NCBI GenBank assembly: GCA_029215795.1
Contig: JARDYH010000002.1
Location: 59,993,001 to 60,057,000, forward strand
DNA: 64,000 nucleotides
Reading direction: 5' to 3'
Origin: Anniella stebbinsi
Lineage: Eukaryota > Chordata > Lepidosauria > Squamata > Anniellidae
The notes under the pieces were generated by a model, which was given only the letters and a program-made list of their open reading frames with translations, was not told the origin of the DNA and did no database searches. Shown piece after piece: positions 34,154 to 45,330 of this stretch. The first letter of the stretch is position 1. Each line of letters opens with the position of its first letter. Made by a program: the position numbers and the translations under genes.

Positions 34154-34694
34154 CTAGGGCATGTCTATACCAGCCATTTATCCCAGGCTGGTTATGTGGT
34201 CGTCATCCCTGAACGTCTAAATGATGCACAGGGAATCCCTGGGTTAAGCAGGGATGACCACTCCCTTTGCCTGGGATAAGTGGGACCACTGTTTTCCCGA
34301 ATTTTACCGCAGTCCCAGGACAACCCGAGGTCTGCGTGCGGTGTGGCGCCCGCTCCCTGTGTTGTTCCTTTTTCCCTGCGAGTAGCAGGGCTCTGCCACT
34401 GGGCACAGAGCTCTGCAAGGGGGCTTCGTGACCATCGGGGTGAAAGGGGGAGTTGTTTTGCCATTGCAGCGATGGCTTTCACATGTTTTTTAAAAACACT
34501 TATTTTGGCGCACAATCGCACCCACTTTGCTTGTCTCTGATTTGAAAAAAATATTGCATCCCGGAACGTTCTTCCTCACTTCCGGAATGATGCACAGGTG
34601 TGTGCATGCTGGGGGACAATCCCAGAAGCGGGAAAGCCCGGGATCCTCCCCTCACCCCGTCCTGGAAGGCTCATAGATGTAGATGAGCCCCTAG
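34154..34694. repeat. Possible 541-bp DNA transposon (CTAGGG ends)
   Basis: Left end CTAGGGCATGTCTATACC, reversed right end CTAGGGGCTCATCTACATC. TCAC flanks it on both sides (34150-34153 and 34695-34698). The interior is GC-rich without a credible ORF. The TIR match is imperfect, so this is tentative. Confidence 0.4.
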
Positions 34695-34698
34695 TCAC

Positions 34699-36321
34699 AC
34701 TTTTCCACACCATGGTGAAATGTACTGCATTTGTATTTAAATTATACTATTTATTTCTAAATTTGCATCTATCCATATACATTAGCAAATGCAAATGTTA
34801 TGCAAATGCATGTCCTTCTTTGTCCTCTTGTTTTGGTGATCAATGTCTTCCTTTTTGGAAATTCATCAGTGGCGACCTTAGGCTAAAGTCCAGAGGGCCA
34901 CCCAGAGAACAACAGGTGATAAGGGCTTCAGTGTAGCGGAAGGAAGGTCCCTTTTATTCCTATAGTTATGATGGTGCTATAATTTAAGTGAGCTTAAAAT
35001 GCAAAACTGCATATGCTTAGAGATGATAATGACGATGATTTGGGTTGGCAAACATTCTAACAAATAAAAAATGTAGAAGCAATTGAAAAGCATGGACTGG
35101 TGCTTGGGGTGGGGAGAAATGTTCATTGTGCACATCACAACTGAAGTCATACACAAGACTGTTGAAAGCCCCCACCTCCACCACCTCCCAATAAGACCAA
35201 GATCTAAAATGCCTCTCTGCACCTATTGCTACACTTATTACTGGCACGCATGTAGTAATACACACACATAATCATAGCAAGAAACCAAACATGTAGAGAT
35301 AATAGATTGAAACATCTGCCCTAAATAAAAAGTCAGGTTAGAATAACCTTATTTAAAACAGGAACAATAAACTAGCAGAGATAATTTATTCTCTTCTGAG
35401 AGTTGTCTAAATTGATAGTTATATTGACCCTACCTTCAACCCCTACTATCAACTTCAGAAGCACTACATCAGAAGAAACTCATTGGTTGTCAGCGCTTGA
35501 AGGCAGACCACGGTTACCTAGCAACTAGGAAATGCGCAGAGTTGTACAATTAACTCTTTTAGATCTGTCACGCTGAGCACAGCCTTGAGCTTTTAGAATC
35601 ACTTACAAGCTCAGACATGGATCTATGCATTAGAAAAAGCTGACCTGATTTTGTCATCGTGTAAATGGGGCGGTAGGCCCATCTCCAGACCTGGCTTTCT
35701 CAAGCCTAAAGAAATCCTGGGAGGAAGGGTTAACAGGGCCTCCTGCACAGCTATGATCCGCTTGCTCTCTTAAAGTGACATCTGTCGTATCGCATTATGT
35801 CTCAGACCCTAAAGCAGTCTTCCCACAGCCTGTCGCCCTCCAGATGTGGTTGGACTACAACACCCATCATCCACAGCCAGTACAGTCATTGGCAACGGGT
35901 TGGGGAAAGCCTACCCTAAAGAAATCACACTGAAAATCACAGAGCTGAAACAATTTCCTGGTTAAATGCAATGCACATTATCAGGTTTTGATAGCAGTTG
36001 GTTAAATCTTATAGCCACCAGCTATTCTATGTGTGAGTGCAGCCCAGAGAGAGCAGAAAATGGGGTATTTGTATTACCAGTTATGAGAGGGCGACAGAAT
36101 ATTATTCCAAGCCTTGATGTATTTTTCTGAATTTGCTATTTTTAAAATATATTTTCCTGCATGGTTCTGCAAAGGATTACTGTGTGCTTCAGTCCAGGAC
36201 TGACAGTATGTCTACTTTCACCCAAAATGTCACTTAGCTGCATTTCTATATCCCACTAAATTTACTATCAATTTGGGTGGCTTTTAAATAGAATTGGACA
36301 ATGTCATAGGGGAAAAGATTA
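34699..36321. other. No gene; contains a family C repeat and an X-box
   Basis: A family C foldback fragment is at 35826-35910 (CGCCCTCCAGATGTGGTTGG ACTACAACACCCATCATCC). A perfect RFX-type X-box is at 35513-35525. Otherwise nothing recognised. Confidence 0.45.
35513..35525. promoter_or_regulatory. X-box (RFX-type) motif
   Basis: GTTACCTAGCAAC is an exact match to the symmetric RFX consensus (GTNRCC, short spacer, RGYAAC). An ATTGG (reverse CCAAT) lies about 30 bp upstream. No gene start is recognised nearby, so function is unknown. Confidence 0.3.
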
Positions 36322-36531
36322 TCAATGGCTATTAGTCCTGATGGCTTTATGCTACCTTCAGTATCAGAGGCAGTATACCTATGTACACCAGTTGCTGGGG
36401 AGGGTGGTATTGCACTTTTGTCCCATCTGTGGGTTTTTGTGGGTAGCTGGTTGGCCACTGTGTGAACAGAATACTGGATTAGATGGCCCCATTGGTTTGA
36501 TCCAGCATGGCTCTTCTTATGTTCTAACTTA
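36322..36531 (-). repeat. SINE-like interspersed repeat, family B
   Basis: Read reversed: AACATAAGAAGAGCCATGCT, GGATCAAACCAATGGGGCC, CCAGCAACTGG. This is the best-preserved copy of the family also seen at 11690 and 13500. Confidence 0.6.
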
Positions 36532-37837
36532 CTTCTGAATAGTTGACATGTATAGGATTGAAAATCCTTCTGGAATAGCTACTGTTTCTCTATTTCGAAT
36601 ATGTTTTCAAATCTCCCATATTGTGTCATTTTATATCACCTAAACATATTTTATACGTTGCTTCCCCCTCTGCAGTCTTATTCTGCCATCCTTTATGTGA
36701 TTTTTACTTTTGTTTTGAGCTATCTAAAATAATCAAATATATTCCATCATCTTCCAAGGTCACAAGGCAAATCTCTTCTGTCTAACAATGCCAACCAGAC
36801 ATTTTTATATCAGGATACAGGAGCAGCCCATGAGGTTCATCCATTCCTGCCTCCCCCAGCATTCTAGAGGAATGTGAGGAATAGTAAAAGTGTCATGATT
36901 TATATATTTGCTTTTCTAGATAATACTTGCCTCAAACCTGCTAATGTTTGATTAATGCACACTTTCTGTTGACATCTCAGATGAAAATACTATGCCTAAA
37001 ATGAACAGATGGTGCATTAAATTGAATGATAACAGGGAAGAGTTAAAGGGCTTTGAAAGTGGGGGGGGGAAGTGTGAGGGGATGAAAGCTAAGCACTTTT
37101 ATCCATTAAAGGGGGCATGTGGGGAGGGGAATCTAGTGCTGAGAAGGGAAATGGCTGCTTAATTACTGCATTTCAGTATTTGCAGCTGTGTTTGATAGAA
37201 CCTACTTTTAATGAGGGTATTTGGAACAAAGCATGCAATTATGACCTCGAATTGTCTTCTTCTTAAGGGCCTCGGTCTAACCTCAAAGAACGAAGGTTGT
37301 GTACTCAGTCATTGTGTCATCTTGATCCCTTTCAAATGACTCTACTGGTGCTGCATTGAGAATCAGGAGAACATGTCATTAGAATCTAGGTCAGTCAGCC
37401 TCCCTCCCTAAAATAGGATTCTTCACACCTTTTAAAAACATCCAAAATGACTGAGACAGAAAGCTCTCCACCCATCCTTGCAGTCACACAGCCTGGTGCC
37501 TGAACCAACTACCTCCCTCATAGCATTAGCAGCTCCACATAGTCCTTCCTAGTGATGAGGATGTTCCTCCTAAACAGTCACCAAAGAAAATAAGTCCACT
37601 GAAGAGAAGTTGCTGGCAGAAGTGTTCCAAATTCTCAGAAGAGGAGTGAATTGTTTTCCCCCCTTGTAGCTTGGGGGGGGGGGGCAAGGGGAGTGAATTT
37701 TCCCAAGAACAATACATTGTTCCTTGTTGTAATGCAAAATGTTTTGAGGGTGGCTTGGTCTTGAATGGGCAGTTCAGACTCACTAGCTTTATCAAAGCGC
37801 TGCTCCTGATGGAGCTGAAAACTGCTAGAATTGGTGT
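36532..37837. other. No gene recognised
   Basis: AT-rich intergenic sequence up to the L1 tail at 37838; short G- and C-homopolymers near 37060 and 37673. Confidence 0.45.
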
Positions 37838-38232
37838 TTTTTTTATAATAATTTTATTAATTTTCAACATATAGTACATAAAATAAACACAATACATATA
37901 CAACCCTCCATAACCCCCCCCCCTGGTGCTCCCCTACCCATGAGACCTTCTTACTTTATTGTTTTATACGTTTTCCCAAAATTGCAATGATTCTTTTGAA
38001 GGTGTATATCCCCTCCCCTTTACTAAAGCATATTCTAGAAATAAACCCCAAATACTTCCAAAATCATTCTTTTTAGTTAATCCCATCCTAACTTTCATTA
38101 TACATGTTAATCTATCGTTAATTGCAATATCCCACACTCCTTTATACCATTCTTCTATACTATAATTCCCTTGTATTTTCCAACTTTTAGCTATCATTAA
38201 TCTAGCCGGTGTCAGGAGATTGTTTATCAATT

Positions 38233-38649
38233 GCGGAGTGTAGGGTGCAAAATAAAGAGTCGAGACAAGGAAATTGGGTATAAAATGGGCCACTTTTATT
38301 CAAGATCTGCAGCAAGGGATAAGACCTATGCGGGCATCCTCTCTTGGCCTCTTCCAGGCCAAATCTTGGGAATGGGCAAACCATTCTCTGACCTCCGGGT
38401 GGCATCCCACGTTCGCCACCCCTTGGTCATACCCCATTTGGGGTTGGGAGACCTTCCTTTGTCACAACACCCGTGCCGCAGTGCTCCGAGCGTGTGAGTA
38501 GAGTTGGCCTCAAAGGTAAACCTTATTCCCATGATCTGGTGCCGCGGGGCTCCCAGATGTGAGCGTCAGGTATTACCCTTTACCTCAACGGTTCCTGAGA
38601 ATGTTCACCAGTTGAAAAAAGGCCCTAAGGATGCCCGCACCTACCGCCA
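38233..38649 (-). repeat. Ngaro terminal repeat A, outer copy
   Basis: 3'-terminal repeat in element sense, about 417 bp, matching 39001-39417. Contains AATAAA in sense at 38300-38295, a plausible polyadenylation signal that is also present in the 62 kb copy. Confidence 0.85.
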
Positions 38650-38823
38650 AATTAAAGTGACCAAATTAGTGCAAATCAACCTATTTAATACTCCCCAGCT
38701 GTCTTACAGTATGAAGTAGGCGAAAAAACTCCTAACCAAATTAGGGTAAGAGTAAAAAATTCCTACTTGGCCTCCTAATGACGACCGGCTAGCCCATACT
38801 GTCAACAGGGAGGGGAGGGAGGG

Positions 38824-39000
38824 AGCTGCGCCAAGCAAAAGAGGGCAGGCAGGACAGTTAGGCGGCGATTAAAGCCGCCCGTCCATAGCCCCGCCCAGTG
38901 GCACCATCTGGATGCCCCAATGGGAGCATCCCACCCACGACTCACTGCCCCCCCACCCGCAAATATCATCCATCGCCCAATTGGGCTCTGGATTTCACTT
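38824..39000 (-). repeat. Ngaro repeat B, inner copy
   Basis: 177 bp, identical to 45331-45507. It begins AGCTGCGCCAAGCAAAAGAG on the plus strand and ends GGATTTCACTT, directly abutting repeat A. Confidence 0.85.
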
Positions 39001-39417
39001 GCGGAGTGTAGGGTGCAAAATAAAGAGTCGAGACAAGGAAATTGGGTATAAAATGGGCCACTTTTATTCAAGATCTGCAGCAAGGGATAAGACCTATGCG
39101 GGCATCCTCTCTTGGCCTCTTCCAGGCCAAATCTTGGGAATGGGCGAACCATTCTCTGACCTCCGGGTGGCATCCCACGTTCGCCACCCCTTGGTCATAC
39201 CCCATTTGGGGTTGGGAGGCCTTCCTTTGTCACAACACCCGTGCCGCAGTGCTCCGAGCGTGTGAGTAGAGTTGGCCTCAAAGGTAAACCTTATTCCCAT
39301 GATCTGGTGCCGCGGGGCTCCCAGATGTGAGCGTCAGGTATTACCCTTTACCTCAACGGTTCCTGAGAATGTTCACCAGTTGAAAAAAGGCCCTAAGGAT
39401 GCCCGCACCTACCGCCA
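39001..39417 (-). repeat. Ngaro repeat A, inner copy
   Basis: Differs from 38233-38649 at two positions that I see (GGGCGAACC versus GGGCAAACC; GGGAGGCC versus GGGAGACC). Carries the same AATAAA. Confidence 0.85.
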
Positions 39418-39602
39418 TGGGGACTGACAAGCCACTCGATTAGTCATTCCCCCCCCCCACCTGGCCTCTATTACTTCCCTCAATCCCTTCTGCAGATCTG
39501 CCAAAAAGAAATCATTGCCGCAGTCCGAAAGGTGCACACCATCCGAACGATACAGCTCCCTCCGGGAACGCATGATGTCAGGATGTTGAATACTGACACC
39601 CC

Positions 39603-40386
39603 CTATTTGTATAACTCCTTAAACATTCCGGAGTTCACTTTCCTGCGGGCATGCTCCAACGCAGAGGGTCGCACCCTCTCTTCCAGGGAAGCCTGGAACA
39701 CAACGCCAGAGGGTCGCACCCTCTCTTCCAGGCAAGCCTGGGCTCCCACGCCAGAGGGACGCACCCTCTCTTCCAGGGAAACCTGGAATAAAACGCCATA
39801 GGGTCGCACCCTCTCTTCCAGGCAAGCCTGGGCTCCAACGCCAGAGGGACGCACCCTCTCTTCCAGGGAAACCTGGAATAAAACGCCATAGGGTCGCACC
39901 CTCTCTTCCATGCAGGCCTGGGCTCCAGACGCCAGAGGGTCACACCCTCTCTTCCAGGCAAGCCTGGGCAAAAAACATGACCACATGATCAGCACGCCTG
40001 GCCAACGCTGCCGAATTATCACAAAATCAGCCTCAGCTTGTAATATCGGGGCCTTGCCTTTAAGCAAGCCCACATCGTTCCCCCCCAAATGGATAAGTAT
40101 TTGCAGGGGGGGGGGACGGCTGGCACGCTGATGGAATAAAGTGGGCAGGATACGCTCCCACCACATGCCTCGTCTGCCCAGCCATAAAATGGAAGCACAT
40201 TAACTCAGCCCCAGCTGAGTTCCAAAGCTGGAGGAAGATGCTCGCCGTCCAGCCCAAAAGACCATGCTGTGTCCGCGTATGATCACATTCACTGGGGTCT
40301 GCGATCTCCAGGTATCTAAAATTAAACATGAGCATGTCAGCACCCCAACAACACATCACATCGCAGGAAATTTCCTAATGTACGCC
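39603..40386 (-). pseudogene. SGNH-hydrolase domain of Ngaro, with minisatellite insertion
   Basis: Probable esterase-type SGNH hydrolase, known as an extra domain in some vertebrate Ngaro elements; its role in the element is unclear. Block I is VIIRGHSMVFW (Ser in GHS, just downstream of the YR stop near 40387). Block III is ILIHLGGNDVG. A frame change separates them near 40166. After WSCFLPRLAWKRGC the sequence enters seven 45-bp tandem units (39664-39979) and then resumes with EHARRKVNSGMFKELYK. The final DxxH block present in the 62 kb copy is not found in the open part, so this copy is probably inactive. Confidence 0.75.
39664..39979. repeat. 45-bp minisatellite, seven units, inside the SGNH region
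   Basis: Units start at about 39664, 39709, 39754, 39799, 39844, 39889 and 39935 (the last step is 46 bp). Each has GAGGGTCGCACCCTC, a perfect 6-bp hairpin with a 3-nt loop, then CCAGGGAAGCCTGG or a variant, another 5-bp hairpin. Two unit types tend to alternate (CTGGGCTCC and CTGGAATAAA). All three minus frames stay open through much of it. The 62 kb copy has only one, unrepeated equivalent here. Confidence 0.85.
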
Positions 40387-40990
40387 TTAAAGGCAGAAGA
40401 ATGCCATCTCCTCATAGCTTGAATCTGTGTGGGAGAGAAACCAGCGCTGGCTGCTGACAATGCAGCACTGGAAGGAATGCATCCCGAACAAATCAGCTGG
40501 GAGACCCAAGTGCTCCCAAGCCCGCTTTGTCACTGACCAAAATTGGAACTTGGTCAGAGAGGATCCGCCAATATGCCAAAAGTAAAGCTTCATACTGAGA
40601 GGAGCAAAGCTCCCCCCAAGTCGCCCTCAGTCCTTGTAGAACTTCAGGAGATACAGGAATCGTCGAATCCGGGGCCCTAGGCATCATCCTGGACCAACCC
40701 TTAATTGTACGTTTAACCCTCTCATCCGTGGTTGAATTCGCCACTCCACGGATCTTGGCTAAAAGGGATAGTGCAGCCATCTTACCCCCAATGGCGCGGG
40801 CAGCTAAACCAGACCTGCGCAATACTGCGCAGAATTACAAGATCTGGTCGACCGAAATAGGCCAACTCTCGCTCAAATTGTAGGTGGACAGGAATCGCTG
40901 GAACTGCCCACCTGTCTTGGCATAGACCGTCCTAGTGGGAGGCGCCACGGACTGCCACATGGCCTGCTCTATGTTGACCCTCCAATTTTC
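40387..40990 (-). pseudogene. Ngaro tyrosine recombinase, deleted and frameshifted
   Basis: The N-terminal core-binding part starts after RNase H (WRVNIEQAMWQSVAPPTRTVY near 40980), continues as LAARAIGGKMAALSLL in the next frame, and then reaches YEALLLAYWRILSDQ. There it jumps to VPILVSDK, skipping the stretch that in the 62 kb copy holds the first catalytic arginine (GALRISELV). The C-terminal LTKFQFWSVTKRAWEHLGL is present, but the HxxR region reads MHSFQCC in a shifted frame. So catalytic residues are lost. It ends in TGA near 40387, followed in frame by the SGNH domain. Confidence 0.75.
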
Positions 40991-41883
40991 CAAAGCGCAG
41001 CTGGCATAATTTCCGGCAATGGCCGCGCCCACGGAGCCAATTCCCAGAACCTGCTGACGCGATAAAGCGTCAGCGATGTCATTCTTGATTCCCGGCACGT
41101 GTCGTGCCCTGAACCAAATGTTATGGGACACACAATGCAACGTAAACGCCCTGACTAATCCAATCACCCTGGGACTGCGTGAGGTCAACGTGTTGATGAC
41201 CTGCCCCGTGGCCTGATTGTCGCACCAGAAATGAACAACTGAATTGGCCATTTCCTTAACCCATATGTGTGCCGCCACACAGATGGGAAAAAACTCTAGG
41301 AAAGTTAAATCTCTGCAGACGCCGGTAGTTAACCAATCTGACGGCCATCTCTCCGCGCACCACCGATCATGCCAGATTACTCCGAAACCCAGAGCACCCG
41401 AGGCGTCCGAATAGACCTGTGTCTCAGCTTCGAGAAGCAGGTCCCGTCGCCAAAATGACACCCCGTTATACTTATGCAAAACGAGACCCATACTATCAGA
41501 TCTTGCCGCATCTGGGTTGACACGCGGACTCTGTGGTGCGGTGAGCGAAGGCCCCGCATGGCTGTACACAGGCGCCTGATAAAAGCTCTCCCTGGTGCTA
41601 TCACACGGCAGGCAAAATTTAAATGCCCCACTAACTCCTGTAACTGTAACAATGTCGCTTCGTGCGAGACACTCAAGACATGCAGCTTCTGGAGAAGTGC
41701 CTGCATCTTGTCCTGGGGCAAGCTGCTGCCCTGCGCCACGGAATCCAATTCGATTCCGAGGTAACGTAAGGTAGTAACGGGGCCTTCCGTCTTCTCATGT
41801 GCCAAAGGGACCCCCAATTCTTGTGCCATCTCCTGAAACTGCTGCATCAGGAAGTGGCACTGGTCAGACCCCCCCCGGACCAA
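40835..41883 (-). pseudogene. pol: Ngaro RT thumb and RNase H
   Basis: The RT end (GVPLAHEKTEGPVTTLRYLGIELD, then LVGHLNFACRVIAPGRAFIRRL) runs from 41883 and shifts frame near 41475. RNase H follows in good condition: YSDASGALGFGVIW, LEFFPICVAA, HFWCDNQATGQVIN and NDIADALSRQQ supply the expected acidic residues. The ORF continues into the start of the recombinase and stops at 40835. Confidence 0.8.
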
Positions 41884-42540
41884 TGAGTAAAATTATCCAA
41901 ATAGTGAGCCATGTCCTCCAGTCCAGTCCTGTCCCGTAACGCCCTTTCCAAAATTGAACTGAACTCCTCAAACATGGCACACGAAATGGAGCATCCCATG
42001 GGTAATGCCCTATCTACGTAAAATTGATCCCTAAAGCAAAATCCTAAAAGGTCAAAATCATGGGGATTGATGGGCCATATGCGAAAGGCGGATTTTATGT
42101 CACATTTGCCCCTCAGAGCGCCTACCCCACTCTTGCGTACCCGGGCCACTGCAGAATCGAATTAAGCATATCTAACAGAGCATAATTGCTCTGGAATGGC
42201 ATCATTCACTGACGCTCCCCTGGGGAAGGACAGGTTATGAATTAACCTGTACCCCCCGGGTGCCTTCTTTGGTACTATGCCCAAAGGAGACACACGCAAA
42301 TTGGGTATAGGCGGTATAACAAAAGGGGGCCAGTACCCTCCCCGAACTCACTTCTTTGCAATTTCCCCCGCCATGGCATCCACAGCCTGTATGGACTTCT
42401 GATTTTTGCTATGGAAGCAAACCTAACTCCTTCATATGGAATCCTAAAACCCACAGTAAAACCAGCATCTAAACACCTAGCCTCCTCCCTAAGCGGGTAA
42501 CGTGCCAGCAATCGCCTAAGGGGTACCAGTTTAATTGGGC
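41847..42540 (-). pseudogene. pol: Ngaro reverse transcriptase, fingers and palm
   Basis: The fingers (SPIKLVPLRRLLARYPLREE, GFRIPYEGVRF) lie at about 42540-42400. Pieces of PLGIVPKKAPGGYRLI- and SVNDAIPEQLCSVRYA-like sequence (42290-42160) follow in other frames, then CDIKSAFRIWPI, DRALPMGCSISCAMFEEF and HYLDNF. The catalytic box is normally YLDDF; here the second aspartate is Asn (codon AAT). A frameshift follows at a run of eight C (41869-41876). Inactive. Confidence 0.8.
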
Positions 42541-44187
42541 TGGGCCCCTTTGGGAGGCGGCTGTTGTCCCCCTGGACCCCCTGGTTTCCTGAAATTGGAT
42601 CCCCCCCGGTAGTTGCCCCTGCCCCTCTTGCTGGATGGGCAACTATGTGCTGGGTGGATGCCGCCACAAACAAGGCAGTCATGCCTGTATTTGCAGGGGG
42701 ATCTTGTGCAAAACCCCCGAGAGCCAAATTCCCAACAGGGCGGGCGGAGTTGAACCCCCCGCCCCGCCGACCCGCTCAGGGTGGTGGCGGGTTGAGGCTT
42801 CTCCAACAAGTGACCGCTATCCGCCCGATCGCCTTGACCCGGCTTAGCCGGCGTCATATATTGCAGCCACAAGTCGTTGTCCTTAATATCCCACTGCAAC
42901 GTGCGATCAAAGGCGGCCCTTCTTCTAAACGATTCATCACAGGCCAACCAGGCCCCGCCCTCGTATTCCCTATACGCCCGATAAATGATATCGAGGTATT
43001 TGGTAAGTATACATCCTTTGGCAGGGAAGCGTTGTTGCAGGACGCCCATATATGTTAAAAAACCTGGTAACCAATTGTTCCAGGTCCTAGCTACCCTCTT
43101 TTTCCGCAACTTCTCGGCTTCCCTCTCTGCCGCTCTATCCTTCTCTACGTTTTCGGGTTCTCGAAACAATAAAGAAAAAATGTCTATAAAATCCCCTTTA
43201 AGGATTTTATCCCTAGTTGCTGGTAATAGATGATAACCCAAAGGAGCAGTAGTATTCCCCGTGGAAATTGCTGACCGCTCCGCACCTGCTAAGGGGTCCA
43301 TGCCAGCTATGCTTGATGCGGCTACTGAACCAACCGGACCCTGCCACACCTCTGCGCAGGCCGCCACACCGGCTGGCACCTGCGGGGCTGATGCCCCCCC
43401 CGCCTGTTGTGACAGCCCCTATTCTGGAAGTCGAGTTGACTGGTGTTTGTCCAGAGGTGACCGTTGTAGCCTGTAGTGTCGCCCTAGTGTCACTTACCGT
43501 GCTACTGTGACTGACTGCAGCGGAATCCATGCTAGGAAGCTGTCCAGCAAGCTGCCCTGATGCCCCGTCTGAGCTACCCCCCTGGCCCTGTGCCGGTGCC
43601 GCAGAGGGTGGAGCCGGAATGTACCCTTGCGGTGTTCCTAGCCAAGGACCGCCCACGTGTGGTGTGAAATATGCCATCCCAGTCGTCCATGGGAACCATC
43701 CCCACGGGGGAAGGGCACCCATGGCCTGCACCGGGGTATGTAAGGTGTTCGAAAAGTGCTCACCTGATCCCTGCGATGACGTGCCAGGAACTGCGGACTG
43801 GGGCATCACCAAAGGTCGTGCCTGCTGCCCATCCGTCGCCTGGGTGCCATGCGCCACCACTGCAGGAACCAGACTGCCAGCTGAAGTGTTGGGGGTAGCT
43901 TCAACCGCATCCAACCTGGAAGTAATAGAAGACAACATGCTCTCTAACTTTTGTTGCCTAGTCTGCCGACGTGGGGTGACCAACGCAACCGTCTGACTCT
44001 GATCAGCTGCAATAGGTATGATACCTCTCCCCTCTTCCAGGGATTGCAGTCGTGCCAAAATGACTGCCAATTCGGGGTTAACTTCCTCGTCAGAGGAAGA
44101 GTTGCTCCGAACACTAGGCCTTTTTGCCGGAGGACGCGCGGCTTTTTCTTTGCCCTTCCTCCCCCCTCGGCCCTTCCGCGATGACAT
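42531..44187 (-). pseudogene. gag: Ngaro gag-like protein
   Basis: Starts at ATG 44185-44187 (MSSRKGRGG). Basic N-terminus, then SNSSSDEEVNPELAVILARL, a proline/glutamine-rich middle with the WGWFPW motif, then the conserved PLGYHLLPATRDK, NNWLPGFLTYM and YLDIIYRAYREYE block. A Cys/His array (CWEFGSRGFC, CKYRHDCLVCGG, HPAHSC) near the C-terminus is a likely zinc knuckle for RNA binding. The frame changes at a run of eight C on the plus strand (43394-43401); otherwise open. It stops at 42531, close to the RT start. Confidence 0.75.
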
Positions 44188-45330
44188 GCTGCCCAGTATT
44201 AAACCAGGGGAAACTAGTATGACTAACTCTCACACAGTGCTAATGGCACCACCCTGTGGGCAAACTAAGAATTACTTATAGATACAAATAATAAAGTGGT
44301 AGACGGACACCACCTGGCTGAGAGAACAGAAAATTACATGAGCCAGCGGAAAATTCTAGAATAATGGCGCCACCTAGTGCCGAAACTAGAGATAGGCTCC
44401 TGCGACCAAAAAGGAATGGAGTCACCAACTGTAACAGTTAGCACACTCCCCTCCCCCCACTGAATCAAATGTGAGCAAAGGCCTATTTGCAGTTCAGCCA
44501 CACACACCACGGCTACACAAACCCCTCTGCCTTCACAGTAGGAGCGCAGACCTGAGAAGGACGTCACACACACACACACACCCCCGCGCCTCCAAAGAAG
44601 GCGCCCAAAGTCAGCACAGGCAACTCCTCCAGTCCCCCTTATAGGCCTGCCTCGGCTACCCGCTCGTCCACCTTCCCAGGAAAAAGCTCCCTTACTCCCG
44701 GGAGCCCACCGAGCGCGCCAAAATCCCCCCAGCAGGGACGATCTGTCCACCCGCGGGCCAGTCCAGCCCAGAGGAAATCCCCTATTCAGCAGGCGCGTCC
44801 GCGCCTATCTGAACTCCGTGCTAGCCGAGGGGGAGGGAGGGCCAGCCGGCCCACCCCTAACCAAGGGGCAAAGTGCCTAAACAAAAGAAAGCCCCCGTCT
44901 GCGCCGCGGAGCTCAGAACAGCCTCCGCTCGGCGCCTCCACCGACTTCGCTTCCCCGCCCCGCAGGCCTGGCTCCCGGCCTCACTCAGGCCCCAACCACG
45001 GAGGAGTGGGGGGGAGGGGCAGCCGGCCCGACCCCTTCAGCCTGGGAGAAGGCAAGGCCGAACTCCGCCCCAATCACCAGGCGCGTCCGCGCCTGTCTTC
45101 CCCAGAAGTGAGCGAAGACCGGGCCACGCTCCGCCAGCCGGCAAGGGGGAAAAACCCTCTCGTCGGGCGCGTCCGCGCCCTCAGTCCGCTCGGGCGGGGG
45201 GGGGGCAGCCGGCCCGACCCCGTCAACCTGGGGGCAGAGTGCCCGAAGAGATCCGCCGTCAAGCCAGGTAGGCCTCTCCGTTCGTCCCCCGCCGCTCTCC
45301 GCCGCCGCTTCACGGAGCTCCCTCTCCTGA
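44188..45330 (-). promoter_or_regulatory. Ngaro GC-rich 5' leader with repeated hairpins
   Basis: CpG-rich sequence between repeat B and gag. CAGCCGGCCC recurs at 44843, 45020 and 45206. The self-complementary GGCGCGTCCGCGCC recurs at 44792, 45080 and 45166. A (CA)n tract is near 44566. An internal promoter is expected here by position; no core motif is certain. Confidence 0.5.

Noticed and set aside
39664..39979. Regular repeats that might suggest a CRISPR array
   Set aside because: Units are contiguous with no unique spacers, lie inside a retrotransposon gene, and the genome is vertebrate.
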